A stretch of DNA of 64,000 bases, taken from positions 1 through 64,000 of the forward strand of contig JAIBFA010000073.1 of assembly GCA_019459325.1 (NCBI GenBank), written 5' to 3'. A program made the position numbers and the translations under genes. The stretch's first letter is position 1, and every line of letters begins with the position of its first letter. Shown in pieces: positions 15,729-25,539 of the stretch. Below the pieces are notes generated by a model. That model was not told the origin of the DNA. It was given only the letters and a program-made list of their open reading frames with translations, and searched no databases. Source of the DNA: Thiobacillus sp. (GTDB taxonomy: Bacteria; Pseudomonadota; Gammaproteobacteria; Burkholderiales; Thiobacillaceae).

Positions 15729-17240
15729 TTACTTCTGGGCGCGGTTCAGCAGGAAGTGCACCAGCAAGGACACCGGCCGGCCGGTCGAGCCTTTTTCGCG
15801 CCCGCCTTTCCAGGCGGTGCCGGCGATATCGAGGTGCGCCCAGTGGTATTTCTTGGCGAAGCGCGACAGGAAGCAGGCCGCGGTGACTGAGCCGGCGGGG
15901 CGGCCGCCGATGTTGGCCATGTCGGCCAGGCTGCTTTTCAGCTGGTCCTGATAGTCGTCCCACAAGGGCATGCGCCAGACGCGGTCCCAGGCGTGGTCGG
16001 CGGCGTGTTCGATCTCGCGCGCCAGCGGGTCGTGGTTGCTGTAGAGCGCGCTGGGGTGCGCGCCGAGCGCGATCACGCAGGCACCGGTCAGGGTGGCCAG
16101 ATCGACCACCGCGTCGGGCTCGAAGCGTTCCGCATAGGTCAGCGCGTCGCACAGGATCAGGCGGCCTTCGGCATCCGTGTTGAGGATTTCGATGGTCTGG
16201 CCGGACATCGAGGTGACGATGTCGCCAGGTTTGTTGGCATTCGCATCCGGCATGTTTTCACAGGCGGGAATCAGGCCGATGAGGTTGAGCTTCAGCCCCA
16301 GTTCGCCGATGGCGCGGAAAGCGCCGATGACTGCGCCGCCGCCGCTCATGTCGTAGTTCATCTCGTCCATTTCGGCAGGCGGCTTCAAGGAAATGCCGCC
16401 GGCGTCGAAGGTGACGGCCTTGCCGACCAGCACCACCGGCTTGTCGCCCTTCTTGCCGCCATCATGCTTCAGCACGATGAAGCGCGGCGGCTTGTCGCTG
16501 CCCTTGCCGACCGACAGGAAGGAGCCCATGCCGAGTTTCTCGCAGGCGGCGTAATCGAGAATCTCGCAGCCGAAGCCATGCGCCTTCGCCATTTTCTTTG
16601 CCTCGCCGGCCAGGTACTCGGGGGTGCAGATGTTCGACGGCGTATTGCCCAGGTCCTTGGCGAGATTGATGCCTCGGGCGATGGCCAGCCCGCGCGCGAG
16701 ACCGATGTCGCCGAATTTCAGCTCGCCGCGGCGCGAGACGGCGAAGATCACGCGCTTGAGTGGGCGACGCGCCTCGTCCGGCTTGCTCTTCATGCGCTCG
16801 AAGCGGTACAGCGCATCATGCGCGCTGATCACCGCCTGCTCGATGTTCCAGATGACGTCGCGTTTCTTCACCGGGATTTCGGAAAGCGTGATGGCCGCTT
16901 CCATCGAACCGGTGTCGCGCAGGGTCTTGACTGCACAGGCGATGGCATCGCGATAGTTTTTTTCGTGAAACTCGCGTTCCTTGCCGAGACCGACAAGCAA
17001 CACGCGGTCGGCCAGAATGTTGGGCACCTTGTGCAACAGCAGCGTGCTGCCGGCCTTGCCTTCCATGTCGCCGCCGCGCAGGATCTCCGACAGGTAGCCG
17101 TCGCTGGCGCGGTCGATGTCGATGGCGGGGCCGGACAGCTTGCGGCTTTCGAACACACCGACGACGACACAGGCCGTGCGCTGCTTCTCGGGCGCACCGC
17201 TTTTTATGCTAAATTCAAGTTCGATTCCCTTGTTTTCCAT
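15729..17240 (-). CDS. pepA: Leucyl aminopeptidase (cytosol aminopeptidase) PepA
   Basis: M17 dizinc aminopeptidase that removes N-terminal residues from peptides; in some bacteria PepA also binds DNA. The 503-residue product has the family signature NTDAEGRLILCDAL and upstream metal-binding blocks (VGKAVTFDAGGISLKP, MSGGGAVIGAF). The ATG at 17240 gives MENKGIELEFS; a TTG 12 bp upstream is an unlikely alternative. It is divergent from lptF across 162 bp, the arrangement also seen in E. coli. Confidence 0.97.
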   Translation of the reverse strand: MENKGIELEFSIKSGAPEKQRTACVVVGVFESRKLSGPAIDIDRASDGYLSEILRGGDMEGKAGSTLLLHKVPNILADRVLLVGLGKEREFHEKNYRDAIACAVKTLRDTGSMEAAITLSEIPVKKRDVIWNIEQAVISAHDALYRFERMKSKPDEARRPLKRVIFAVSRRGELKFGDIGLARGLAIARGINLAKDLGNTPSNICTPEYLAGEAKKMAKAHGFGCEILDYAACEKLGMGSFLSVGKGSDKPPRFIVLKHDGGKKGDKPVVLVGKAVTFDAGGISLKPPAEMDEMNYDMSGGGAVIGAFRAIGELGLKLNLIGLIPACENMPDANANKPGDIVTSMSGQTIEILNTDAEGRLILCDALTYAERFEPDAVVDLATLTGACVIALGAHPSALYSNHDPLAREIEHAADHAWDRVWRMPLWDDYQDQLKSSLADMANIGGRPAGSVTAACFLSRFAKKYHWAHLDIAGTAWKGGREKGSTGRPVSLLVHFLLNRAQK

Positions 17241-17402
17241 GTCTGTGCTCAAAAAAATACAATTTGCCGATGCGCCGCCGTCAGGCGTAGCCAGTTGGAT
17301 GGTCGCGCCGAAGACAGGCGTTGCCGATTGGGTGATTATTGGCGCGGGCGCGGTGGAATGTCAAAAGCCCGTTCGGATCACGAACAATTTCAGGATGGCC
17401 CC

Positions 17403-18482
17403 ATGCTCTATCGCCGCGCGCTGACCCGCGAGATGGGCCTGACCACCGGCGCCGTGCTGACGGTGCTGATCGCCATTGCGCTGGTGGTGCTATTCATCCG
17501 CTTGCTCGGCGATGTGGCGCGCGGCGAACTTGCCAACGAGGCGGTGTTTGCCTTCCTCGGATTCTCGCTGCTGTATTTTTTGCCGGTATTGATGACGATC
17601 GCGTTGTTTGCCGGCGTATTGCTGCCCTTGTCGCGTATGTGGCGAGACAGCGAAATGGTCATCTGGTTCAACGCCGGCCTGTCGCTCACGCAATGGATGC
17701 GGCCGGTGCTGGCCTTCGCCGTGCCGTTTTCGCTGGTGATCCTGCTGCTGACGCTGGTGCTCAATCCGTGGATGCAGACCAAGAAAAACGAATATCGCCA
17801 GGATCTGAAGAGCCGCAGCGAAAGTTCCCTGATCGCCCCTGGTTTGTTTGCCGAGTCCGGCGCCAGTCAGCGTGTCTATTACGTCGAATCGCTCAACCCG
17901 CTGACCGGCATTGTGCGGAACGTGTTCATGCAGTCGCGCATCGATGGCCAACTCGGTCTGGTGGTGGCGCGTGAGGGCAACCATACCGAGCTGCCCGATG
18001 GCTCGCGTTACCTGGTGTTCAAGGATGGTCGCCGTTACGAAGGCACGCCCGGTCAGCTCGACTACCGCATCGTGCAGTTCGAGCGCTACTGGATGCGGCT
18101 TGATCCGGTCGCCACCGATGACCAGGTAACCGGTATCCGTCAGGCGCCTGTGGCAGACCTGCTGGCCGATGCTTCGCCGCCGGCGCGCGCCGAGTTGCTA
18201 TGGCGCCTGGGCGTACCCGTCTCGGCACTGATTCTTGCCGTCATGGCGATTCCGCTCGGTTTCGTCAACACGCGGGCGCGCCGCTCCTACGGTCTGGTGA
18301 TCGCCCTGCTGCTGTATTTCGTCTACAACAACCTGCTGTCACTATCGCAGGCCTGGGTGGCGCAGGGCAAGTTCAATCCCTGGGCGGGGATGCTGTCTTC
18401 GCATCTATTGATGATGCTTGCGGTGGTCGCGTTGTTTTACCTGCGCGCCCGACAAACTACCCCGCGCGGGAGGCGTTCATGA
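17403..18482 (+). CDS. lptF: LPS export ABC transporter permease LptF
   Basis: LptF forms, with LptG and the LptB ATPase, the inner-membrane complex that extracts lipopolysaccharide for transport to the outer membrane. The 359-residue protein has N-terminal membrane helices, a central periplasmic beta-jellyroll region (roughly residues 130-260: SLIAPGLF, VYYVESLNP, RYEGTPGQLDYRIVQFERY) and C-terminal helices. The ATG at 17403 is preceded by AGGATGG. The long upstream in-frame extension overlaps pepA and is not coding. It overlaps lptG by 4 bp. Confidence 0.95.
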   Translation: MLYRRALTREMGLTTGAVLTVLIAIALVVLFIRLLGDVARGELANEAVFAFLGFSLLYFLPVLMTIALFAGVLLPLSRMWRDSEMVIWFNAGLSLTQWMRPVLAFAVPFSLVILLLTLVLNPWMQTKKNEYRQDLKSRSESSLIAPGLFAESGASQRVYYVESLNPLTGIVRNVFMQSRIDGQLGLVVAREGNHTELPDGSRYLVFKDGRRYEGTPGQLDYRIVQFERYWMRLDPVATDDQVTGIRQAPVADLLADASPPARAELLWRLGVPVSALILAVMAIPLGFVNTRARRSYGLVIALLLYFVYNNLLSLSQAWVAQGKFNPWAGMLSSHLLMMLAVVALFYLRARQTTPRGRRS

Positions 18483-19552
18483 AGCTGCTCGCGCGCTATC
18501 TGGCCAGCCAGGTGCTGGTCGCGTCGGGATTTGTGCTGCTGGCACTGCTGGTGCTGTTCGCGTTTTTTGACGTGATGCAGGAACTCGGAAGTCTGGGCCG
18601 CAACAATTACGGTCTGGGACAGGCCGCTGTGGTGGTGCTGCTCAATGTGCCCGGCCATTTATATGAAATCCTGCCGGTCGCGGCGCTGATCGGCACGTTG
18701 TTCGCGTTGTCGCGCCTGGTCGGCAATTCGGAATATGCGGTGATGCGCGTGTCGGGCCTGTCGAACTGGCGCGTGGCGGCCTACTTCAGCGTGATCGGGG
18801 TGCTGCTGTCGCTGCTGCTGCTGGTACTCGGCGAATACGTGGCGCCGTGGTCGGAGCAGGCCGCGCAGCGCTACAAGCTGTTGGCCACCCGTTCGGTCGT
18901 GGCGCAGCAGTTCCGCTCCGGTTTGTGGGTCAAGGATGGCAGCAGCTTTATCAATGTGCGCGAGGTGATGCCCGACAATACCCTGCGCGGTATCGAGATC
19001 TACGGCTTCGAGGCCGATGGCCGCCTGGGCTGGATCCGAGCGGCCGAACAGGCCAGCTGGCGTGGCGATCAGACCTGGGATCTGCAACAGGTGATGGAGA
19101 CGCGCTTCGGTGAGGACGGCATCCGCGCTGCCCGTATCGAGCAACAGGACTGGCAGTCGGTTTTGACGCCCGACATCCTCAGCGTGCTGCTGGTTGCACC
19201 GGAAAAAATGTCGGCGCGCACCCTGTGGCGCTACGTGGCTCACTTGAAGGAAAACAACCAGAAAGCATCCCGTTACGAACTCGCCCTGTGGTCGAAGTTC
19301 ATCAGCCCGTTCGTCATTCCGATCATGATGCTGATCGCCATGCCGTTCGCCATCCAGGGACCGCGGGCAGCCGGCACCAGCAGCAAGATTTTCATCGGCA
19401 TTCTGGCCGGACTTGGCTTCCATCTGCTGAGCCGGCTGTTCGGTCACCTCGGTTTGCTGAATGACTGGCCGGCTGTGATGGTGTCGATCCTGCCGCTGCT
19501 CATTTTCCTGGCCATCGCGCTGACGGGTATCCGGTGGGTCGAGCGGCGTTGA
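18479..19552 (+). CDS. lptG: LPS export ABC transporter permease LptG
   Basis: Partner of LptF in the LptB2FG lipopolysaccharide extractor. The 357-residue protein shares the LptF/LptG layout: N-terminal helices (LVASGFVLLALLVLFAFFDV), the cytoplasmic LVGNSEYAVMRVSGLS coupling region, a periplasmic beta domain (SFINVREVMPDNTLRGIEIYGF) and C-terminal helices ending GIRWVERR. The start codon overlaps the lptF stop (ATGA), implying coupled translation and equal subunit amounts. Confidence 0.96.
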   Translation: MKLLARYLASQVLVASGFVLLALLVLFAFFDVMQELGSLGRNNYGLGQAAVVVLLNVPGHLYEILPVAALIGTLFALSRLVGNSEYAVMRVSGLSNWRVAAYFSVIGVLLSLLLLVLGEYVAPWSEQAAQRYKLLATRSVVAQQFRSGLWVKDGSSFINVREVMPDNTLRGIEIYGFEADGRLGWIRAAEQASWRGDQTWDLQQVMETRFGEDGIRAARIEQQDWQSVLTPDILSVLLVAPEKMSARTLWRYVAHLKENNQKASRYELALWSKFISPFVIPIMMLIAMPFAIQGPRAAGTSSKIFIGILAGLGFHLLSRLFGHLGLLNDWPAVMVSILPLLIFLAIALTGIRWVERR

Positions 19553-19597
19553 GGGCCCGTGAAAGATTCGGGTGCATGGCGTTGTTGCAGGCTCCTG

Positions 19598-20476
19598 ATG
19601 TTGAATAAGCCTATGGCGTCGCCTGCGCCCAGCCCTGCACCCGAATCTTCAGCGCCGAATGCACAACTCATTGATTTGCGGGCCCCAAGCCTGCCGCACC
19701 GGCTCGCTGAGTGTTTGCACGTCAGCGAGCCGGCAGCCAAGGTGGCCTGCGTGCATGCCCTGCAGGCTGCCTGGCGGGCGGGGGGCCTGGATCCCGCTGT
19801 CGGGGTCGAACGTGACCCGATCAACCTGCCGGGGCAACCGGAAAAACCCGAACTGATCCCGCCGCAGAAAGTGCCGCGCCGCCGTGCCGACACCCTGCCT
19901 GGCCGCGCTGCGCTCATCCATGCGCTGGCGCATATCGAATTCAATGCCATCAACCTGGCACTCGATGCCGCCCACCGTTTTGCCGACATGCCGCCGGCGT
20001 ATTACGCCGACTGGTTGCAGGTGGCAGACGAGGAGGCCCTGCATTTCGCTCTGCTGAGCACGCATCTGGCGACGCTGGGTTACGCCTACGGCGACTTTCC
20101 TGCGCACAATGGCCTGTGGGACATGGCGCTGAGGACTGCGCATGACCCGCTGGTGCGCATGGCGCTGGTTCCGCGGGTGCTGGAAGCGCGCGGGCTCGAT
20201 GCCACGCCGCTGATCGTCGACAAGCTCCGGGCCGTGAACGACCTGCGCATGGTCGAGATTCTTGCGGTGATCGAGCGCGACGAGATCGGCCACGTCGCCA
20301 TCGGCAGCCACTGGTTCGGCTGGTTGTGTGCGGCGCGCAATCTGCAGCCTGAGACGACGTTTCGGCAGTTGCTGGTCGATTATGATGCGCCGCCTTTGAA
20401 GCCGCCCTTCAATCTGGCAGCACGCCGGGCGGCCGGCTTCACCGAACCGGAACTGGACTGGCTGGGCGGGCTGTAG
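19598..20476 (+). CDS. DUF455 ferritin-like protein
   Basis: Family members are predicted helical, ferritin-like diiron proteins of unknown activity, distantly like the tRNA hydroxylase MiaE. The 292-residue product contains ALIHALAHIEFNAINLALDA, ADEEALHFALLSTHL and IERDEIGHVAIGSHW, which supply the repeated E/ExxH metal ligands. The start is uncertain: ATG at 19598 has CAGG just upstream, while a GTG at 19559 and an ATG at 19613 are possible. It follows lptG closely on the same strand. Confidence 0.8.
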   Translation: MLNKPMASPAPSPAPESSAPNAQLIDLRAPSLPHRLAECLHVSEPAAKVACVHALQAAWRAGGLDPAVGVERDPINLPGQPEKPELIPPQKVPRRRADTLPGRAALIHALAHIEFNAINLALDAAHRFADMPPAYYADWLQVADEEALHFALLSTHLATLGYAYGDFPAHNGLWDMALRTAHDPLVRMALVPRVLEARGLDATPLIVDKLRAVNDLRMVEILAVIERDEIGHVAIGSHWFGWLCAARNLQPETTFRQLLVDYDAPPLKPPFNLAARRAAGFTEPELDWLGGL

Positions 20477-20479
20477 ATC

Positions 20480-20950
20480 CTACAGCCCCAGCGTCGTCGC
20501 TGACACACTGGCCGGCGAACGCTGCCACATACCCTCGAATTCTTGATTCAACAACACGGCATCGCGTGTGTCGTCCAGATGAAGCGTGCCATGCACCGCG
20601 GCCTTGTCGGCGCGCAGCAATACGCCGTGGCGGTCAGCGAGCACAAACGCCTGCTCGGGACGCGGCGCGTCGGGATCGGCCTGGCGGATTTCGAGAACAT
20701 GGCCGAAGTCGCGCAGCAACTCCATCAGACGGGGGTGCCTGCGCGCCACAAGACTGATGTCATCGAACAACAGTTCGATGCGGCGACCGCCGCCTGCCAC
20801 GCACAGCGCACGCAATGCCGCGTGACGCGGCGCGTGATCGATCTCCAGCAGACTCGGATCGTGATCGTACACACGCAACTGACGGTGCGTCCCGGCCAGC
20901 AAGCCGTCGAATGCGGAACGGAATTCAGCGGGGGTTTCAAAGATGCTCAT
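20480..20950 (-). CDS. Conserved hypothetical protein next to roxA
   Basis: The 156-residue product has no signal or membrane segment. Its sequence (QLRVYDHDPSLLEID, RIELLFDDISLVARRHPRLMELLRDFG, FVLADRHGVLLRAD) suggests a compact alpha/beta fold somewhat like a phospholipase-D or nuclease-like half domain, but the catalytic HKD motif is missing. The ATG at 20950 overlaps the roxA stop, so it is coupled to that gene. Homologues next to the cupin oxygenase in betaproteobacteria are expected from general knowledge; no function can be named. Confidence 0.7.
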   Translation of the reverse strand: MSIFETPAEFRSAFDGLLAGTHRQLRVYDHDPSLLEIDHAPRHAALRALCVAGGGRRIELLFDDISLVARRHPRLMELLRDFGHVLEIRQADPDAPRPEQAFVLADRHGVLLRADKAAVHGTLHLDDTRDAVLLNQEFEGMWQRSPASVSATTLGL

Positions 20951-22065
20951 GCAGTATCGATCTCCAGCCAGCCAGCTTCATACCAGTCATTAAAGCGCTC
21001 GCGCAGCGCGGCAGGCAAGGGCGGCGCGAGGTGGCGCTGATCGGCCAGGTGTTGCAAGGCAGCGGTTTCGTCTGACGCGGGGGTGAAGGCCTCGCCGTTG
21101 ATGAAAAAACGCCCGCCCGTGAACAGCAGGCGCGATTTGGGGTTGAGTGCGACGCCGGCTTTGTTCGCCTGCTTGTAAAAGGCGGCTCGGCCGAGCGGCG
21201 CGTCCGGCGCGTCGAAAAACACATTCGGCTTGGGCTCGGACAGATAACGTCCTGCAAACTCGGCGATGTCGCGCTTGCCCCATTGGATTTTTGCGATCAT
21301 GCCTTCGATCTGCGACAGCATCGCCCGGCTGATTTCGCCAGGGTGGGCCTGCAGGCGCAAATCGGGATCGGCGTAGCGGCCTTCCAGCGCGAGCGTGTCC
21401 TGCAAATGCATCAGGAAGCCATGCGCGAGTTCCTCGGTGGTGGGGGCGCGGAAGCCGATCGAATAGGTCGTGCAGGCGTCTTCGGCCACGCCGTAATGCG
21501 CGACGTGCGGCGGCAGGTAGAGCATGTCGCCGGGGCCGAGCACCCATTCCTCTTCAGGCTTGAAGCGACGCAGGATTTTCAGCGGCACGTCGTCCAGGAT
21601 CGCCAGGTCGGTTTGCGTGCTGATCTGCCAGCGGCGGTGTCCCTGGCCCTGAAGCAGGAATACGTCGTAGGAATCGAAATGCGGGCCGACGCTGCCGCCG
21701 TGAACGGCGTAGCTCACCATCAGATCGTCGAGCCGGGCGTGCGGGATGAAGTTGAAGCGCGCCAGCAGCGCATCCGCTTCGGGCAGCACATGGTTGAGCG
21801 ACTGCACCAGCAGCGTCCACTCGGTCTTGGGCAGGCGCCTGAAATCATTTTTTTTGAAAGGCCCGTGATCGAGCTGCCAGCGGGTGCCGCTGCCCTGGAT
21901 CAGCCGCGACTCCACATCGTCGCGGCAGGCCAGCTGCTGCATCTCGCTGGACGTCAGCAGGCCGATGAAGCCGGGCACGGCATTGCGGATCAGAAGCGGG
22001 CGCTTGTGCCAGACTTCGCGCAGGAAACGGGTGGGGCTCAAGCCGCCAAGCAGGGTCGTCGTCAT
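20947..22065 (-). CDS. roxA: JmjC-type cupin ribosomal oxygenase RoxA/YcfD-like
   Basis: Fe(II)/2-oxoglutarate oxygenase; in E. coli YcfD/RoxA hydroxylates an arginine of ribosomal protein L16. The 372-residue product has the cupin/JmjC core with iron ligands in GPHFDSYDVF (HxD) and a later histidine in YLPPHVAHYGVAED, followed by the helical dimerisation region and winged-helix tail of the family. Length matches (E. coli 373). The ATG at 22065 gives MTTTLLGGLSPTRFL. It is divergent from the peroxiredoxin gene over 73 bp. Confidence 0.9.
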   Translation of the reverse strand: MTTTLLGGLSPTRFLREVWHKRPLLIRNAVPGFIGLLTSSEMQQLACRDDVESRLIQGSGTRWQLDHGPFKKNDFRRLPKTEWTLLVQSLNHVLPEADALLARFNFIPHARLDDLMVSYAVHGGSVGPHFDSYDVFLLQGQGHRRWQISTQTDLAILDDVPLKILRRFKPEEEWVLGPGDMLYLPPHVAHYGVAEDACTTYSIGFRAPTTEELAHGFLMHLQDTLALEGRYADPDLRLQAHPGEISRAMLSQIEGMIAKIQWGKRDIAEFAGRYLSEPKPNVFFDAPDAPLGRAAFYKQANKAGVALNPKSRLLFTGGRFFINGEAFTPASDETAALQHLADQRHLAPPLPAALRERFNDWYEAGWLEIDTA

Positions 22066-22138
22066 TCGCGGAATTATAACGATGTGTTTGGACGCCCCCC
22101 TGTTAGAATGCTGCCGAAAAATGCGTAGTGGAGCCTCC

Positions 22139-22603
22139 ATGTTGAAAGCGGGAGACCGCGCGCCGGATTTTTCCAATCCGGACGCGGACATGAACATCGT
22201 CGAGTTGTCCCAGTTTCGGGGGAAGACGCTCGTGCTGTATTTCTATGTGCGTGACGACACACCGGGCTGCACCACCGAGGCGATCGAGTTCTCCGAACTG
22301 GAAAACGACTTCGCCAAACTGGGTGCCACGGTGCTCGGAGTGTCGCGCGACGACTGCATCAAACACAGCGAATTTCGTGACAAACACGGCATCAGCGTGC
22401 GTCTGCTGGCGGACAAGGAACAGGTCACCAGCGCTGCATATGGGGTGCTGCAGGACAAGGACGTGGACGGCGTCGTGCGCAAGGGCGCGGTGCGATCCAC
22501 GTTCATCATCGACAAACAGGGCGTCATCCGTCACGCCCTGTACGGCGTTTCCAGCCGCGGCCACGCGGCGGAAGTGCTTCAACTCGTAAAGGAACTCAAT
22601 TGA
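22139..22603 (+). CDS. bcp: Thioredoxin-dependent peroxiredoxin, BCP/PrxQ type
   Basis: Reduces hydroperoxides through a peroxidatic cysteine in the cytoplasm. The 154-residue product starts MLKAGDRAPDFSNPD and has the active-site motif TPGC44TTEA. The usual BCP resolving cysteine five residues later is absent; the only other cysteine is C73 in SRDDCIKH. It may therefore use C73 or an external thiol. GGAG lies 5 nt before the ATG at 22139. Its stop overlaps the next gene's TTG start. Confidence 0.92.
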   Translation: MLKAGDRAPDFSNPDADMNIVELSQFRGKTLVLYFYVRDDTPGCTTEAIEFSELENDFAKLGATVLGVSRDDCIKHSEFRDKHGISVRLLADKEQVTSAAYGVLQDKDVDGVVRKGAVRSTFIIDKQGVIRHALYGVSSRGHAAEVLQLVKELN

Positions 22604-23082
22604 ATATCGGCAAGGACACCGTCGTCACCATCACCTACATCGTCAAGGACATGGAGGGCAAGCTGCTGGAAGAGAGCGACGAGCCGGTCAGTTACCTGCA
22701 CGGCGGCTACGACAATATCTTCCCGCTGGTGGAGCAGGCACTGGAAGGCAAGGCCGTGGGCGACAAGATCGACCTCAAGCTGCAGCCGGCCGATGCCTTC
22801 GGCGAATACGAGGACGAACTGGTGCGGCTGGAGCAGCGCGACGCCTTCCCCGACGACATCGAGATCGGCATGCAGTTCGTCGGCTCGCCGGTCGACGGCA
22901 GCGAGGAAATGCTCTACACCGTGACCGACATCGCCGATGACAAGGTGGTAGTCGACGGCAATCACCCTTACGCGGGCCAGGCGGTGCATTTCCAGTGTGT
23001 GGTGGCCGAAGTCCGTGCCGCCTCGCCGGACGAGGTCGAGCACCGCCATGCACACGGCGCACACGGCCACCACCATCATTAA
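22600..23082 (+). CDS. slyD: FKBP-type peptidyl-prolyl isomerase, SlyD-like
   Basis: Peptidyl-prolyl cis-trans isomerase and folding helper; SlyD also binds nickel through a histidine-rich tail. The 160-residue protein has the split FKBP domain (VVTITYIVKDMEGKLLEES, YLHGGYDNIFPLVEQALEG) with the insert-in-flap region (PADAFGEYEDELV) and a short His-rich tail (HRHAHGAHGHHHH). Start is a TTG at 22600 overlapping the bcp stop; no ATG lies near the domain start. The tail is shorter than in E. coli SlyD and lacks its cysteines, so metal storage is likely weaker. Confidence 0.9.
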   Translation: MNIGKDTVVTITYIVKDMEGKLLEESDEPVSYLHGGYDNIFPLVEQALEGKAVGDKIDLKLQPADAFGEYEDELVRLEQRDAFPDDIEIGMQFVGSPVDGSEEMLYTVTDIADDKVVVDGNHPYAGQAVHFQCVVAEVRAASPDEVEHRHAHGAHGHHHH

Positions 23083-23161
23083 TGAAGCTGCATGGGATGA
23101 TGCCGGGCTGCTAAAATGCGCGGCTGACCTGTTTTCTATGACAGCTTGATGAAGGCCACCG

Positions 23162-24130
23162 ATGAAAACCACCTTCCTCGACTTTGAGCAGCCGATCGCC
23201 GAGCTCGAAGCCAAGATTGAAGAACTGCGCTTTGTGCAGGACGATTCCGCCCTGGACATCTCGGAGGAAATCCGCCGCCTGCAGAAGAAGAGCCAGACGC
23301 TGACCAAGGACATCTACGCCAAGCTCAATGCCTGGCAGGTGTCGCAGGTGGCGCGTCATCCGCAGCGGCCCTACACGCTCGATTACGTGCAGGGACTGTT
23401 CACCGATTTCTCCGAACTGCATGGCGACCGTGCCTACGCCGACGACGCCGCCATTGTCGGCGGCATGGCACGCTTCAACGGCGAGCCAGTCATGGTGATC
23501 GGTCACCAGAAGGGCCGCGATACCAAGGAAAAGATTGTCCGCAACTTCGGCATGCCGCGTCCCGAAGGCTACCGCAAGGCCTTGCGCCTGATGCGGCTGG
23601 CCGAGAAATTCGACCTGCCGATCTTCACCTTCATCGACACGCCGGGTGCTTACCCGGGCATTGGGGCCGAGGAACGCGGCCAGTCCGAAGCCATCGCGCG
23701 CAATCTGTACGTGATGGCAGAGCTGAAAACGCCCGTCATCTGCACCATCGTCGGCGAAGGCGGTTCGGGTGGCGCGCTGGCGATCGGCGTCGGCGATCGC
23801 ACACTGATCCTGCAATACTCCACCTATTCGGTCATCTCGCCGGAAGGCTGCGCCTCGATTCTGTGGAAGAGCGCCGACAAGGCTTCGGTTGCCGCCGAAA
23901 CCCTGGGCATTACCGCCGACCGCCTGAAAGCCAACGGACTGGTCGACCGCATCATCGAAGAACCGCTGGGCGGCGCGCAGCGCGACTGGGACGCCATGTT
24001 CCAGTCGATGCGTCGCGCGCTGACCGATACGCTTTCCGAGTTGCGCAAGCCGTCGCTCGACGCGCTGCTGGCGGCGCGCTACCAGCGCCTGCGGGCGTAT
24101 GGCAGCTTCAAGGAAACCCCTGCCAAATAA
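23162..24130 (+). CDS. accA: Acetyl-CoA carboxylase carboxyltransferase alpha subunit
   Basis: With AccD it transfers the carboxyl group from carboxybiotin to acetyl-CoA, the first committed step of fatty-acid synthesis. The 322-residue product starts [22 protein letters not shown] and includes [15 protein letters not shown]-type segment [37 protein letters not shown] and [12 protein letters not shown]. Length agrees with AccA (about 320). A possible -10 (TAAAAT, 23112) lies upstream. tilS follows, as in many betaproteobacteria. Confidence 0.97.
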   Translation: MKTTFLDFEQPIAELEAKIEELRFVQDDSALDISEEIRRLQKKSQTLTKDIYAKLNAWQVSQVARHPQRPYTLDYVQGLFTDFSELHGDRAYADDAAIVGGMARFNGEPVMVIGHQKGRDTKEKIVRNFGMPRPEGYRKALRLMRLAEKFDLPIFTFIDTPGAYPGIGAEERGQSEAIARNLYVMAELKTPVICTIVGEGGSGGALAIGVGDRTLILQYSTYSVISPEGCASILWKSADKASVAAETLGITADRLKANGLVDRIIEEPLGGAQRDWDAMFQSMRRALTDTLSELRKPSLDALLAARYQRLRAYGSFKETPAK

Positions 24131-25442
24131 GCCGGTTGTCGCAGTCGTGGCGGACGTTTTTGCCCGCCACGTTCCCCCGCACGCGCGGCTGACACTGGCG
24201 CTCTCGGGGGGGCTCGATTCTGTGGTTCTGCTGCACGTCCTGCTGGAACTGCGTGATCGACATCCCTTTGAACTGCGTGCCGTCCATGTGCACCATGGCC
24301 TGTCGCCCCATGCGGACCATTGGGCCGATTTCTGCGCGCAGCTGTGCGCATCGCATGCGGTTGAATCCAGCATCCATCGGGTCCAGATTGCGCGCAACGA
24401 CGCGGCCGGTGTCGAAGCGGCTGCGCGTCGCGAGCGCCAGCACATCTTTGCCGCGCTGGACGCGGATTTTCTGCTCACCGCCCACCAGCAGGACGACCAG
24501 GCCGAAACGCTTTTGTTGCAGTTGCTGCGCGGCGCGGGACCGAAAGGGCTGGCGGCGATGTCCGAGTTGCAGCGCCGTCCCGGATGGCGGGCGGCGCAAC
24601 TGCGGCCGCTGCTCGATACGCCGCGTGCCGACCTGCTGGAGTATGCGCAGACGCACGGCCTGAAATGGGTGGACGACGAGAGCAATCGGGACACCCGCTA
24701 CCGCCGCAATGCGCTGCGCCAGGATGTGATGCCGCTGCTGGCCGCGCATTTTCCCGGCAGCAGCGCAACCCTCGCGCGCGCGGCCGCGCTGCAGGCTGAT
24801 GCCGCCGAACTGCTGGGCGATCTGGCGCAACAGGATGCGATGAGTGCCATTGCGGGCGATCGACTCGATTGTGCGGCGCTGGCCGGCTTGTCTCTGCCGC
24901 GTGCGCGAAACCTGCTGCGCCATTTCATCGAACTGCACGGCCATACCCTACCCAACGCGCGGCGGCTCGACGAGGCACTGCATCAACTGCTTGATGCGAA
25001 AGACGACGCGCGCGTGTGTGTCAGGCTGGGGCTGATGGAGCTATGGCGTTTTCGCGGCGGGGCCTATCTGGTGCCGCTGGCGCCCGCCCCGGCCGCGCCG
25101 GTTCGCTGGCAGGGCGAGGCGTCGCTCCGGGTGCCGGCTGCCGGAGTGGACGTGCGGATGGAGGCCGTGGTCGGTACGGGCCTGAAGCGCGCCGCGCTGA
25201 CGGCGGGGGAGGTCACCCTGGGGGTGAGGCAGGGCGGCGAGCGCCTGCGGCTACATGCGGGCGGCCCGCATCACAGCCTGAAGAATCTGTTGCAGGAACA
25301 TGCGATTCCACCCTGGCAGCGCGGGCGCATGCCGCTGTTGTGGTGCGACGGGCGGCTGGCGTGGGCGGCTGGCATCGGCCTGGATGCCGATCTGCTGGCT
25401 GCGCCAGGTGAACCCGGGGTGCTGCCGCACGTCGCGGACTAG
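24099..25442 (+). CDS. tilS: tRNA(Ile)-lysidine synthetase TilS
   Basis: Converts C34 of the CAU-anticodon tRNA-Ile to lysidine so that it reads AUA. The product has the PP-loop [22 protein letters not shown] and the TilS-specific [18 protein letters not shown], followed by C-terminal tRNA-binding domains ([18 protein letters not shown]). The start is uncertain: an ATG at 24099 overlaps accA by 32 bp, while a GTG at 24147, just after the accA stop, would begin [11 protein letters not shown] and looks more like typical TilS starts. Length is 447 or 431 residues. Confidence 0.92.
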   Translation: MAASRKPLPNKPVVAVVADVFARHVPPHARLTLALSGGLDSVVLLHVLLELRDRHPFELRAVHVHHGLSPHADHWADFCAQLCASHAVESSIHRVQIARNDAAGVEAAARRERQHIFAALDADFLLTAHQQDDQAETLLLQLLRGAGPKGLAAMSELQRRPGWRAAQLRPLLDTPRADLLEYAQTHGLKWVDDESNRDTRYRRNALRQDVMPLLAAHFPGSSATLARAAALQADAAELLGDLAQQDAMSAIAGDRLDCAALAGLSLPRARNLLRHFIELHGHTLPNARRLDEALHQLLDAKDDARVCVRLGLMELWRFRGGAYLVPLAPAPAAPVRWQGEASLRVPAAGVDVRMEAVVGTGLKRAALTAGEVTLGVRQGGERLRLHAGGPHHSLKNLLQEHAIPPWQRGRMPLLWCDGRLAWAAGIGLDADLLAAPGEPGVLPHVAD

Positions 25443-25539
25443 CCGTCGGGCAAGACAGGCCGGGCTGGGGCATGCTATCCTAGCGGGCTGATTTTCATGG
25501 TTTTTTGAACATTTTTTCAAATTCATCTGGAGCATGCAC

